Source: Syntrophales bacterium
GTDB taxonomy: Bacteria > Desulfobacterota > Syntrophia > Syntrophales > UBA4778
DNA: 64,000 nucleotides
Assembly: GCA_028712885.1 (NCBI GenBank)
Contig: JAQTPK010000008.1
Span: 19,096-83,095, forward strand
Direction of reading: 5' to 3'
Numbering within the stretch: position 1 is the first letter of the stretch; each line of letters begins with the position of its first letter. Below are positions 26,246 through 35,028 of the stretch, piece after piece. Position numbers and translations under genes: made by a program. The notes beneath the pieces were generated by a model that had not been told where the DNA came from, did no database searches, and was given only the letters and a program-made list of their open reading frames with translations.

Positions 26246-26962
26246 TTACATCCCCATATAGGCTTTGCGGATTTCCTCGGATTCAAGGAGGTCGCGGGCG
26301 GCGCCGGACTGAACTATTTTCCCGCTCTGGATCACGTATCCCCTGTCGGCGATTTCCAGCGCCTCCTGGACCATTTGCTCGACAAGAAGAACCGAAGTCC
26401 CCGCGTTGTTGACAGCGGTGATGGTCTCCATCATCTTTTCCACCATGGTGGGCATCAGCCCGAGAGACATTTCGTCCAGCATCAGCAGCTGCGGGCGGGA
26501 CATGAGGCCGCGCGCAATGGCCAGCATCTGCTGTTCTCCTCCGCTCAGGGTCTCCGCGATCTGCCCTGAGCGCTCCCTGAGAACCGGAAAGATTTCCAGG
26601 GTCTCTTCCAGGCGGCGGCGGACCTCGGCATGGGATTGTTCGGCATAAGCGCCGAGCACGAGGTTTTTCTCCACCGAAAGCTTGGCGAAGAGGCGGCGGC
26701 CTTCAGGAACGTAGCTGATGCCGAGTTTCAGCGTCTGGTGCGCCGCAAGCCGGGAAATATCCGCTCCTCCGAAATAAACCCTGCCGCCCAGGGGACGGGA
26801 GAGCCCGCAGATGGCGCGCATGAGGGTGGTTTTGCCTGCTCCGTTCGCGCCGACGATGGCGACCAGTTCTCCGGGCATCACCTCGAGCGAGATCCCGTAT
26901 ACGACCGGCGCCCCGTCGTACCCGGCATACAGATCATCTGCCTTCAGGATCGGATCAGCCAA
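26246..26962 (-). CDS. livF: branched-chain amino acid-type ABC transporter ATPase LivF
   Basis: One of the two ATPases of a LivKHMGF importer. About 238 residues: Walker A VGANGAGKTT, signature LSGGEQQ, Walker B LLMLDEMSLG, switch VLLVEQMV. The track starts at 27025 inside livG; the TTG at 26962 has AGGAGGG eight bases upstream and gives LADPILKADDL as the family-typical N-terminus, overlapping the end of livG by eight bases. Confidence 0.92.
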   Translation of the reverse strand: MADPILKADDLYAGYDGAPVVYGISLEVMPGELVAIVGANGAGKTTLMRAICGLSRPLGGRVYFGGADISRLAAHQTLKLGISYVPEGRRLFAKLSVEKNLVLGAYAEQSHAEVRRRLEETLEIFPVLRERSGQIAETLSGGEQQMLAIARGLMSRPQLLMLDEMSLGLMPTMVEKMMETITAVNNAGTSVLLVEQMVQEALEIADRGYVIQSGKIVQSGAARDLLESEEIRKAYMGM

Positions 26963-27713
26963 CGGGGGCGCCCTCCTTTCCGGTCCTGAACCTCCGGCCG
27001 TATTTGGCGCCGAGATAGGCCACAATCACGCGCTCGTCGCCGGCGATGCGAAGGGGGATGTCTTCGGCGATCTTGACTCCGCCTTCGAGGACAACGATCT
27101 TGTCGGCGATCGGCATGATCCCCTCCATGACGTGTTCCACGATCATCAGGGTAATTCCGCTCTCCCGAAGGCGCAGGATAACATCCATCGCAGCCTTCAT
27201 CTCGGTCGAGGTCAGGCCCGCCATGACCTCGTCGAGCATGAGCAGTCGGGGTCGGGCGGCCAGGGCGCGCGCGAGTTCCAGCCGTTTTTTCCCCCCGATG
27301 GGGAGGTCTCCTGCGGGCCTCTCCCGCACCGATTCCAGATTGCAGATGCGGATGCACTCGGACGCGCGCTCAAAAGCTTCACCGCTGTCCGGGCATTTCA
27401 GGAATGCGCCGACCAGCACGTTGTCGAAAACGGTCATCTCCTTGAGGGGGCGCACTACCTGAAACGTACGCACCGCGCCCATCCGTGCGATCCGGTAAGG
27501 CGCAAGCCCGGTAATGTCCGCGCCGCCGAAGAGGATGCGGCCGCCTGTCGGCCGGTACAGGCCGGAGATGCAGTTGAAGAGCGTGGTCTTTCCGGCGCCG
27601 TTGGGACCGATCAGTCCCACAATCGAACCTTCCTCCACGGAGAAGCTCACGCGGTCGTTGGCGACCAGCTCTCCGAATTTCATGGTCAATTCCCGCACCT
27701 CAAGAAGAGACAT
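26955..27713 (-). CDS. livG: branched-chain amino acid-type ABC transporter ATPase LivG
   Basis: 252-residue ATPase partner of LivF. Walker A GPNGAGKTT near 35, Q-loop FQVVRPLKEMTV, divergent ABC signature LPIGGKKRLELARAL (LivG proteins often depart from LSGGQ), Walker B LLMLDEVMAGL, H-loop IVEHVM. It overlaps livM by 14 bases and livF by eight, so all are translated from one mRNA. Confidence 0.93.
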   Translation of the reverse strand: MSLLEVRELTMKFGELVANDRVSFSVEEGSIVGLIGPNGAGKTTLFNCISGLYRPTGGRILFGGADITGLAPYRIARMGAVRTFQVVRPLKEMTVFDNVLVGAFLKCPDSGEAFERASECIRICNLESVRERPAGDLPIGGKKRLELARALAARPRLLMLDEVMAGLTSTEMKAAMDVILRLRESGITLMIVEHVMEGIMPIADKIVVLEGGVKIAEDIPLRIAGDERVIVAYLGAKYGRRFRTGKEGAPVG

Positions 27714-28722
27714 GAGCCTCGCCTCCTCTTTCGGCCGATTTTTTCCCGGAGAAGAATTTCCCGGCGCTGCGGAGTATGCCGATCATCCCGGCGGGCTGCT
27801 TCACGACCATGATGATGATGAGGAGCCCGAAAATAATCAGGTCCACGCCGCCGCCCAGGCCGCCCCAGAAAGCGCGCGTGTACTCCTGAAGGGGGATCAG
27901 TACCGCCGCTCCGAGGAGGGGGCCGGCGAGCGTCCCGGAGCCTCCCAGGATAGTGATCAAAACGAATTTCATCGACATGTCGAGCGACATTACCATGGGC
28001 GGGTCGACCCGCAGATTGTACTGGACAAAAAATGCTCCGCAGAGCGCGGCCAGGGCGGCGGAAAGGGACATGGCGGCCAGTTTTACTGCGGTGCTGTTCA
28101 CTCCGAGCGATTCCGCCGTCTCCTGTCCTTCCCTGACGGCGCGCATGTAGTATCCGAAACGATGGCCCTCGAGCCAGCGGACGATCCCGAACGTCACGAT
28201 AAAAATGGCCAGCGCCGCGTAATAGTATTCCGTCTTGGAATCGTGCCACATCAGGTTTGCGAGCCCCTCCTCGATGAGAGGGTAATCCAGCCCCAGGGCG
28301 CCCCCGACCCAGTCCCAGACAAGAAAGCCCCGGTTGAATATTTCGACGATGGCGAAGGTGGCGATGGCGAAGTAGTGGCCGCTCAGCTTGAAGCAGGGAT
28401 AGCTGATGACTACGGCGACGGCGGCGGCCAGAACCATGCCGATAATTACGCCCGGCCAGGGCGTTCCGCCGTAAGTGACTACCGCCATTCCCGCGCCGTA
28501 CGCTCCGATGCCGAAAAATACCGAGTGGCCGAACGAGACCTGGCCGCAATACCCGCCGATGATGTTCCACGCCTGGGACATCCCGGCAAAAAGGAGGATA
28601 AGGATCATAACATGCATGCGGAAAGAGTTGGCGGCGAAGGCCGGAACCAGCGGCGCCAGAGCCAGCGCCGCGAGGAAAGCAAGCCAGACCGCATCTGTTC
28701 CGTTGAAGAATTTCCGCTGCAT
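27700..28722 (-). CDS. livM: branched-chain amino acid-type ABC permease LivM
   Basis: Inner-membrane permease with eight to ten hydrophobic segments and the family motif GYCGQVSFGHSVFFGIGAYGAG near 60. About 340 residues from ATG 28722; the track's GTG 28734 lies inside livH. A short Ser/Glu-rich cytoplasmic tail ends the protein. Pairs with LivH to form the channel. Confidence 0.92.
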   Translation of the reverse strand: MQRKFFNGTDAVWLAFLAALALAPLVPAFAANSFRMHVMILILLFAGMSQAWNIIGGYCGQVSFGHSVFFGIGAYGAGMAVVTYGGTPWPGVIIGMVLAAAVAVVISYPCFKLSGHYFAIATFAIVEIFNRGFLVWDWVGGALGLDYPLIEEGLANLMWHDSKTEYYYAALAIFIVTFGIVRWLEGHRFGYYMRAVREGQETAESLGVNSTAVKLAAMSLSAALAALCGAFFVQYNLRVDPPMVMSLDMSMKFVLITILGGSGTLAGPLLGAAVLIPLQEYTRAFWGGLGGGVDLIIFGLLIIIMVVKQPAGMIGILRSAGKFFSGKKSAERGGEAHVSS

Positions 28723-28727
28723 GGAGA

Positions 28728-29588
28728 TTACCACCCGAAAATGCCTTTCGGCCGCAGAAACACAACCGCCAGATAAAGCCCGAAGACGGCGATATACTTG
28801 AAAACCGGCGCAATGTAAAAACCGGCCACGGACTCCACTACTCCCACCAGTATGCCGGCAAGAAACGCGCCCGGGATGCTTCCGAAGCCGCCCATGGCTA
28901 CGCAGATAAAGGCAATAAGCCCGAAGAGGGAGCCGACTTCCGGGTGCACGGACAGGTAGGAGGGCATGATGCCTCCGGCGATTCCGACGCAGGCCCCGCC
29001 GATGCCGAAGATCAGAATATAAACGCGCTCGGTGTTGATGCCCATGAGCTCGGCTGCATCGCGGTCCATGGCGGTCGCCTGGACGGCCCAGCCGAAGCGG
29101 GTGGAACTGATAACAGCATATACCAGGCCGACTACGACGAGCGACAGAATTGCGGCCGCAAGCTGGGGCGCAGGAAATATGAGGTTGCCAAGCTGGAATG
29201 TCTTGTCGCCGAGCCAGGTGTCGGAGAGGATGAGAAAATTGGGCGAAAAGCGGTTAAGGCAGAGGTTCTTGAGAAGCATGGCAAGTCCGAAGGTAGCCAG
29301 CAGCGCCGCCAGGGGAGGCTTCCCGATGGTGTAATGAATGATCAATTTATACGTGAGCGCTCCCAGGATGAAGATAAAAGCCCCGGAAGCGACGATGGAC
29401 ACGACCGGATCTACATTGGCGAGGAAACCGAGCCAGTAGCTCACATACATGGCGATCATCAGGTATTCGCCGTGGGCGAAATTGATGACGTCCATGACGC
29501 CCCAGATGAGGCAGAGTCCGGCGGCAACGAGCGCATATACCATGCCGCTGAGCATGCCGTCGATCAGGACCTGAAGGAAAGTCTCCAT
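28728..29588 (-). CDS. livH: branched-chain amino acid-type ABC permease LivH
   Basis: 286-residue permease, about eight membrane segments, with the family N-terminus LQVLIDGMLSGMVYALVAAGLCLIWGVMDVINFAHGEY and C-terminal VFLRPKGIFGW. Located directly after the hairpin that separates it from livK. Confidence 0.93.
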   Translation of the reverse strand: METFLQVLIDGMLSGMVYALVAAGLCLIWGVMDVINFAHGEYLMIAMYVSYWLGFLANVDPVVSIVASGAFIFILGALTYKLIIHYTIGKPPLAALLATFGLAMLLKNLCLNRFSPNFLILSDTWLGDKTFQLGNLIFPAPQLAAAILSLVVVGLVYAVISSTRFGWAVQATAMDRDAAELMGINTERVYILIFGIGGACVGIAGGIMPSYLSVHPEVGSLFGLIAFICVAMGGFGSIPGAFLAGILVGVVESVAGFYIAPVFKYIAVFGLYLAVVFLRPKGIFGW

Positions 29589-29600
29589 GATAATCGAAAT

Positions 29601-29643
29601 AAAACCGGCCCCGCGGAGCGGATGTCGACCGCGGGGCCGGCTT
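29601..29643 (-). terminator. intra-operon hairpin between livK and livH
   Basis: A perfect 12-bp GC-rich stem (CCGGCCCCGCGG / CCGCGGGGCCGG) with a 12-base loop; on the minus strand it is followed by TTTTATTT. Such partial terminators after the binding-protein gene commonly keep livK mRNA more abundant than the membrane components. Confidence 0.8.
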
Positions 29644-29655
29644 TCACGCTTCCTT

Positions 29656-30930
29656 TTATCTCTTGGCCCACGGCCTCATCGGGAGGACGATCGTGCTGTC
29701 CGACATCTTTTCCGGGTAGATCCGCTTGTATTCGTTTTTCTGGATCTGGGTGAGAATGCTCTTCGCCAGTTTATTCTGGCCGCCCTTCTGGAAAGCCACT
29801 TTGCCTCCCAGGGAGAGGGGCGATTCCCAGGTGTTCGCGTGCAGCGTTTTGGCTACCTTGTCGGGATCGAGGCTTCCGGCCTTATCTATGGCCTGGGCCA
29901 GCACCAGCATGGCCACGGCCTCCTGGATGCTGTCACCGTCAAAGGGCACCCCTCCGGTCTTGGTCTTGAAGATCTTCTCCACCTGGGCCACGGCCGGCAT
30001 CAATCCGGCAAACTGAGGAGAATAGGCCGTCGCTCCCATGAAGTATTCCGCATCCCCGCCTAGCTGCTTCATGATGACCGGGTCCTGGTAGCCTGAGCAG
30101 TAGTTGAGGGCGGCTTTGGGCAGCCAGTTGGACTGCTTCATCGTGCGGACCCACAGGGAGTAGTCCGCGCCGAGCACGGCGCCGAATACCGCATCCGGAT
30201 TGCTCTTTTTCAGCGTCTGGACCTCACTGTTGAGGTTGGTGGCGCCGGGAGAGAAGGGGACGTCGGCCACAACCCTGAATCCTCCATGGGCTGCCGCCTT
30301 CTTGGCCTCCTCGGCCGCGTGTTTGCCGAACTCGGTATTTTCATAAATAACGCCGATTGTCTTTATCCTCGCGTTCTTCTTTTTATTCATCCATTGCAGG
30401 GCGTCCACGAATTCGATGGATTCGGTTTCATCGGTGGGGGCCAGGCGGAAGAAGAAGTTAAGATTGCGTTTCGTCAATGCCGCGGAGCTTGATGCGCCGC
30501 ACATGAAAATGCGCTTCATGCGCTCGGCGACCAGGCTGGCGGGCTTGCTGACAGAGCTGTTGTAGGAGCCGATAATGGCCCAGACGCCTTCCTGGTTGAA
30601 GAGTCTCTCTGCTTCGGCCTTGCCCACGTCGGGTTTTCCCTGGCTGTCCGCATGCACCAGCACAATTTTATATCCGTTCATGATTCCCGCCTGTTTCGCA
30701 AGCGGCACTTTGATTCCGGGGTGCCTGTTGTTGATGATTTCCACCGCCGTCTGTACCGCCGCCTGGCAGCGCTGGCCGGCGCTTGCCACCGGGCCGGTGA
30801 GGGGGAAAAGCGTGCCTATCTTGATCACCTTTTCCGCCGCCGGAGCGGATCCCGGGCCGAAGCCGATCAATAGACAGATTACAGCAAAGAATACGATCCA
30901 ACGGCTCAGAGATGAGAAACCGCGAGTCAT
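29656..30930 (-). CDS. livK: periplasmic ABC substrate-binding protein (LivK family)
   Basis: 424-residue binding protein. Signal peptide with hydrophobic core WIVFFAVICLLIGFG and cleavage near SAPAAEK. The mature part starts IKIGTLFPLTGPVASAGQ, the family I periplasmic binding fold, and contains IGSYNSSVSKPASLVAE. AAGGAGGCGC precedes the ATG. Ligand unclear: the family also includes aromatic-acid, urea and amide binders, and the acyl-CoA genes in the window make an aromatic or short acid ligand possible. Confidence 0.92.
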   Translation of the reverse strand: MTRGFSSLSRWIVFFAVICLLIGFGPGSAPAAEKVIKIGTLFPLTGPVASAGQRCQAAVQTAVEIINNRHPGIKVPLAKQAGIMNGYKIVLVHADSQGKPDVGKAEAERLFNQEGVWAIIGSYNSSVSKPASLVAERMKRIFMCGASSSAALTKRNLNFFFRLAPTDETESIEFVDALQWMNKKKNARIKTIGVIYENTEFGKHAAEEAKKAAAHGGFRVVADVPFSPGATNLNSEVQTLKKSNPDAVFGAVLGADYSLWVRTMKQSNWLPKAALNYCSGYQDPVIMKQLGGDAEYFMGATAYSPQFAGLMPAVAQVEKIFKTKTGGVPFDGDSIQEAVAMLVLAQAIDKAGSLDPDKVAKTLHANTWESPLSLGGKVAFQKGGQNKLAKSILTQIQKNEYKRIYPEKMSDSTIVLPMRPWAKR

Positions 30931-31149
30931 AACGCGCCTCCTTTTCTTCTGTGGTTGTAGGTTGATTACAGACAGGTAAGGCTGTCAAACAGGGAAAGGG
31001 ACTATCTGAAAAACGTCAGGATGTCAATGAAAAACAGGGCGGATAATTGAGCGCTTGACAGGAGCAGGCAGAAAACGCGATATAAATAAATTGAGGAGAA
31101 GATCGAATCCCCATACCGGAAATTTGGGATCAATTTTTCAGGAGATCAC
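30931..31149. promoter_or_regulatory. divergent regulatory region between livK and meaB
   Basis: 219 non-coding bases separate the divergent genes. Toward meaB there is a TTGACA at 31055-31060 and TATAAATAAA from 31081; the 20-base gap is longer than ideal, so this pairing is only a candidate. No clear inverted repeat for a regulator was found. Confidence 0.4.
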
Positions 31150-32112
31150 ATGGAAACAGGCGAGAAAATCAGGTCAGGCAACATCAGGGCGGCATCGAGG
31201 CTGATCAGGGACATTGAGGACGGGGAGCCCGGGACAAAGGAAATCCTGAAACAGATATACCCGCACACGGGGGGCGCTCATATCATCGGTTTCACCGGCC
31301 CTCCCGGAGCGGGAAAAAGCACGCTGATCGACGCCCTGATCAGGCTGCTGCGGAAACGGAACCTCCGGGTCGGAGTCCTCGCGATCGACCCGTCCAGCCC
31401 GTTTACCGGAGGCGCCATTCTCGGCGACAGGATCCGCATGCAGAAGCATGCCTCGGACCCCGGCGTATTTATCCGCAGCCTGTCGACGCGCGGCTCCCTG
31501 GGAGGGCTTTCCCGGGCCGCCGGCAATGCAATTCACATCATGGATGCGATGGGAATGGATTACATATTGATCGAGACCGTCGGCGCGGGGCAGCAGGAAG
31601 TGGATATAATCAACCACGCCCATACCGTTCTGGTGGTGATGGTGCCCGGCCTGGGGGATGAGATTCAGATCATGAAGGCGGGCATACTGGAGATCGCCGA
31701 CGTATTCGTCATCAACAAGGCGCATTTCGACGGCGGCGCGAAACTTAACCGGGAGCTGCTGATCATGATCGATATGTCTCCCATTCCCAAGGGAGACTGG
31801 AGGCCGCCCGTCCTGCAGATCAAGGATCTGGAGGAGCAGGCCGCTTACGAGGCGGGGATCGGAGAAGTATTCGACAATATGGAAAAACATCGCAAGTACC
31901 TGTTCGAAACGGAGCACATGGGAAAGCGCATGCATCGCAAGATGACGCGCGAGCTGGAGGAGGCCCTTTCCTCGGCGATACTCGATCCCGTGCTCCGGGC
32001 GATCGCGGATACCGGCGAACTGGAGTGCATCATAGAAAAACTGGTCAAAAAAGAGACGGACCCGGTCACGGTATCGGAAGAGATCGCGAATAAATATTTA
32101 AGACCTGAATGA
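31150..32112 (+). CDS. meaB: methylmalonyl-CoA mutase-associated GTPase (MeaB/ArgK)
   Basis: P-loop GTPase (320 residues) that gates cobalamin loading and protects B12-dependent acyl-CoA mutases. Walker A GPPGAGKSTLIDAL near 45, LAIDPSSPFTGGAILGDRIRM, DYILIETVGAGQQEVD (switch/G3) and VINKAHFDGGAK (the NKxD-like G4 position reads NKAH, as often in this family). Good ribosome site CAGGAGAT. No mutase gene is in the window, but its presence implies methylmalonyl-, ethylmalonyl- or isobutyryl-CoA mutase elsewhere. Confidence 0.92.
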   Translation: METGEKIRSGNIRAASRLIRDIEDGEPGTKEILKQIYPHTGGAHIIGFTGPPGAGKSTLIDALIRLLRKRNLRVGVLAIDPSSPFTGGAILGDRIRMQKHASDPGVFIRSLSTRGSLGGLSRAAGNAIHIMDAMGMDYILIETVGAGQQEVDIINHAHTVLVVMVPGLGDEIQIMKAGILEIADVFVINKAHFDGGAKLNRELLIMIDMSPIPKGDWRPPVLQIKDLEEQAAYEAGIGEVFDNMEKHRKYLFETEHMGKRMHRKMTRELEEALSSAILDPVLRAIADTGELECIIEKLVKKETDPVTVSEEIANKYLRPE

Positions 32113-32190
32113 TCTTATTTTGCCCGGCAGCTTGAGGCAGGTCCGTTGGTTTTTTGCGGCCGGGGAGAGCGTTTTTCAGCAGAGGATGCT

Positions 32191-33195
32191 CTACAAGCCG
32201 CCGAGCGCCATTCCCGCCCCCCTGGCTACGGCCAGCAGGGGGTCCTTGGAAACAGTAACGGGAAGCCCGATCTTATCCGAAAGAATATTATGGATATTGG
32301 CGAGGAGCGCGCATCCCCCGGTCAGGACGATGCCGCGATTAACGATGTCGGCCGACAGTTCCGGAGGACATTGTCCAAGCACCTCTTTGATCGCGTCCAC
32401 AATGTGCTCGATCTGCGGCATCATGGCGAATCTGAACTCCTCCCCGTTCACCTCGCGGTAGCTCGGAATTCCCGATATCGGGTCCATGCCCTTCACGGTT
32501 ACAACCGTGTTCCCTTTTCCGTCAAAGAAAGCGCAGCCGATAGTGGTCTTTATTTCTTCTCCCAGTTTATCTCCGATCAAGAGACTGTAATTTTTTTTCA
32601 TGTACTGCACGATAGCCGCATCCATGTGATTGCCCGCTACGGGAATGGTTTTCGAACAGACTATTCCCGACAGGGACAGGACGGCCGTTTCCGTTATGCC
32701 GCCGCCGATATCAACAATCAGGGAGCCTTCCGGCTCGTTGATCCTGATCCCGGATCCCAGCGCCGCTGCAATCGGTTCCTCTATCAGGCGGACTTCGCCG
32801 GCGCCTACGGATTCGATCAGGTTGATCAGGCTTTTTGATTCGACCGGGGTGATAGCGGTCGGCGCAGTCACCATAACCCTCCGGTTTTTCCCGAAACGCC
32901 GGGTTCGAGTCCGCCCGAGATAATGCTTCAGCATCAGAGAGGCCATTTCGAAGTCGACGACGACACCCTCCCTGACCGGCATGATCGCCTTGATGTTCCT
33001 TGATTCCTTTCCGATCATCCTCTTGGCTTCCATGCCGGCGGCGGCCAGTCTTTTGCCGCCGCTCGCTTCCTGTCGAACGGCTATAACGGACGGCTCGTTT
33101 ACCAGCACATCGCCGTGAGAAAGGACAAGCGTGTTGCTGGTTCCCATGTCGATTGCCACATCATCTGAAAAACACGCAAAAAAATTCCTGATCAT
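32191..33195 (-). CDS. MreB/Mbl-family actin-like protein
   Basis: 334-residue bacterial actin. Phosphate-1 motif AIDMGTSNTLV, EEPIAAALGSGI, phosphate-2 IVDIGGGITETAVLSLSG and adenosine motif GIVLTGGCALL. Filaments of this family guide lateral wall synthesis. There is no adjacent mreC or mreD, so this is either a solitary Mbl-like paralogue or a relocated main copy. It is the last gene of the phoH-to-mreB minus-strand run. Confidence 0.9.
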   Translation of the reverse strand: MIRNFFACFSDDVAIDMGTSNTLVLSHGDVLVNEPSVIAVRQEASGGKRLAAAGMEAKRMIGKESRNIKAIMPVREGVVVDFEMASLMLKHYLGRTRTRRFGKNRRVMVTAPTAITPVESKSLINLIESVGAGEVRLIEEPIAAALGSGIRINEPEGSLIVDIGGGITETAVLSLSGIVCSKTIPVAGNHMDAAIVQYMKKNYSLLIGDKLGEEIKTTIGCAFFDGKGNTVVTVKGMDPISGIPSYREVNGEEFRFAMMPQIEHIVDAIKEVLGQCPPELSADIVNRGIVLTGGCALLANIHNILSDKIGLPVTVSKDPLLAVARGAGMALGGL

Positions 33196-33247
33196 CGCTC
33201 ATCCAATACCAAGGAACGCACCTTTCGGCTTCATAAAGCGCTTCAGT

Positions 33248-33664
33248 TTAGAGATGGTAATCACCCGAGGCTTCAGGCTGATAAATGATTTTGACGACTC
33301 GCATTCTTCTCAATCCGGACGGGACTTTCCATTCGATGGCGTCACCCTCGCGATATCCGAGCAGCGCTGTCCCGATAGGGGCGAGGATCGATATCCTGTT
33401 TTCCTTGATGTCGGCGCCGGAAGGAAAAACAAGAGTGAGGATGAGGTCCTCTCCGGAATCAAGGTCTTTGAGGTGCACCCTGGAGTTCATCGTGATAACA
33501 TCGGCGGGGACATGCTCGGGGTCGATCAGATTTGCCCTGTCCAGCTCTTTTTCCAGTTCGTTGAGATCACTTCTGATCTTGCCGCGGCTATCACGGATTC
33601 CATCGATCAGATTCCGCAAACGCTCCATATCGAATCGGGTAATGAAAATCGTTCTCTCTTTCAT
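33248..33664 (-). CDS. Rnk/GreA-GreB C-terminal-like RNA polymerase-binding protein
   Basis: About 138 residues from ATG 33664 (preceded by GAGAGGG), the size of Rnk. It has a short helical N-terminus and a GreA/B-type FKBP-like C-terminal domain (MNSRVHLKDLDSGEDLILTLVFPSGAD, ISILAPIGTALLGYREGDAIEW). The long GreA coiled coil with its acidic tip is missing, so it should compete for the polymerase secondary channel rather than stimulate RNA cleavage. The track's upstream ATG (33691) adds nine unlikely residues. Confidence 0.87.
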   Translation of the reverse strand: MKERTIFITRFDMERLRNLIDGIRDSRGKIRSDLNELEKELDRANLIDPEHVPADVITMNSRVHLKDLDSGEDLILTLVFPSGADIKENRISILAPIGTALLGYREGDAIEWKVPSGLRRMRVVKIIYQPEASGDYHL

Positions 33665-33727
33665 GGCGGCAGCCCTCTCTTCCATGCGCACTCCGTAAAA
33701 TCATGCAATTCCCTCAGGAACAGGAAA

Positions 33728-33757
33728 GGGGTACCGTTAGTGTTAACAAGGTACCCC
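33728..33757 (-). terminator. hairpin after the atypical methyltransferase
   Basis: GGGGTACC (33728-33735) and GGTACCCC (33750-33757) form a perfect 8-bp stem around a 14-base loop; on the minus strand TTT follows. It lies between the methyltransferase stop and the Rnk-like start. Weak T tract. Confidence 0.5.
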
Positions 33758-33862
33758 GTCCCCCCTTGCCTATAATGTGGAGTCTGCCACAAGCAATCAA
33801 AGTTATCAAGCCCCGTAAGGCGGGTTTGGTCAAAGTCTTGAGACTTGTCTGGTTAACCGGCA

Positions 33863-34567
33863 TCACACAGGTACACGATAGACTGTTTCACAAGCACCAG
33901 CAGCCAGTTTTCCAAAATAAAGGCAGTACAATTCATGGCTTTCTCCCAAATAAAGTTTCTGGCGTTCATTTTGAGGCAACCCTGTCAACTCTCGTATATC
34001 CAGCAGCGGTGGCAGCACAATGGCAACATTTTCAGTCCGCTCCAGCATTGTCTTGAGCAGTGTATCCGCGGGTGGTTGAGTGTTGGAGTGAATGAAACGA
34101 TATACGTGATCAGGGCCGGTAATAGCCCAATCCGGATCCAGAAATGCTGCATCGAAGGGCGGAAGTCCTGTCAAGAGGCTTTGGTCGAGGATGCTGCCGG
34201 AAACAAATTCTACTGAGTTCAAAAGACCTGCTCTTTGCAGGTTCTTCTTAGCTTGGGCTTGGTGGGATCTATCGATCTCCACGGTTATTACCCGGGATGC
34301 TACCCGAGCTAAAGCGATGGTCGTAAAACCAGCGCCAGTGCACGTCTCAAGGACTCGTCGTCCACGAAACCTCTCGGCTAGAGCTGAGGCGAACCGCTGA
34401 TCAATACCCATCATGAATGTACGCTCATCTGCTGTATAGTCATCTCCATACTTCATCCGGATTGCATTTGGATTCATCTTGGCTATCTTCATATGTCGAA
34501 TAGTTTTATGTGCATGGTTTTGATGAACGATTACGGGAGAAACAAAATAATTCGATGATGTGGTCAC
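33863..34567 (-). CDS. SAM-dependent methyltransferase, TGS1-like
   Basis: 234 residues. Motif I is VLETCTGAGFTTIALARVASRVITVEID, and the catalytic-region motif is AAFLDPDWAITGPDH, resembling the DPPWGGPDY of trimethylguanosine-synthase-like methyltransferases. Start GTG 34567 follows AGGA eight bases after the ybeY stop; ATG 34492 is an alternative. The gene and its flanks are visibly more AT-rich than the neighbours, hinting at transfer. RNA, DNA or a small molecule could be the substrate. Confidence 0.75.
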   Translation of the reverse strand: MTTSSNYFVSPVIVHQNHAHKTIRHMKIAKMNPNAIRMKYGDDYTADERTFMMGIDQRFASALAERFRGRRVLETCTGAGFTTIALARVASRVITVEIDRSHQAQAKKNLQRAGLLNSVEFVSGSILDQSLLTGLPPFDAAFLDPDWAITGPDHVYRFIHSNTQPPADTLLKTMLERTENVAIVLPPLLDIRELTGLPQNERQKLYLGESHELYCLYFGKLAAGACETVYRVPV

Positions 34568-34575
34568 GATCCTGA

Positions 34576-35028
34576 TTAACGTATTTCCAATTTATGAACC
34601 GCCTCAAATAATTCCCTCTCCATTTCCTTCATCTCCTTCGCCTCCTTTTTTGATTTCTCGTGATCGTAGCCGAGGAGATGCAGTATCCCGTGGATGGCCA
34701 GGAAATCGAGTTCCTGCTCTAAGGTCAGGCCGCCTTTGCTGGCGTCGCGTTCGGCCGTTTCGACCGAGATGGCGATATCGCCGAGGATATGGGGATTGAT
34801 GTCCGAATGTTCCCCTTCCTGCATGGGGAAGGAGATGACGTTGGTGGGACGGTCCCGGTCCAGGTGCCGCGCATTGAGCTCCCGGATGCCGGCGTCGTCA
34901 AGGAGGATGACCGTGATTTCCCGGCCGGAGGGATCCAGCCGCTTCATGATCTTCTGCAGGGCTCCCCGAAAGCGCCTCTTATCGACCTTTGCCTTTTTCT
35001 GCCGGTCTATTATCTGGATGGCCGCCAT
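34576..35028 (-). CDS. ybeY: endoribonuclease YbeY (rRNA maturation factor)
   Basis: Single-strand RNase needed for 16S rRNA 3' processing. About 150 residues, with the zinc-binding signature HGILHLLGYDHE and the upstream NVISFPMQEGE and LGDIAIS motifs. Start is ATG 35028 after AAAAGAGGG, 50 bases inside the end of pgpH; the track's 35085 start lies deeper in pgpH and is unlikely. Confidence 0.93.
   Translation of the reverse strand: MAAIQIIDRQKKAKVDKRRFRGALQKIMKRLDPSGREITVILLDDAGIRELNARHLDRDRPTNVISFPMQEGEHSDINPHILGDIAISVETAERDASKGGLTLEQELDFLAIHGILHLLGYDHEKSKKEAKEMKEMERELFEAVHKLEIR

Noticed and set aside
27514-28776. 420-codon plus-strand ORF
   Set aside because: Antisense to livM and livG; composition is shadow-like (runs of D, H, E).
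26246-30930. Calling the Liv system a proven leucine/isoleucine/valine importer
   Set aside because: The family also transports amides, urea and aromatic acids; sequence alone does not fix the ligand, so only the family-type name is used.
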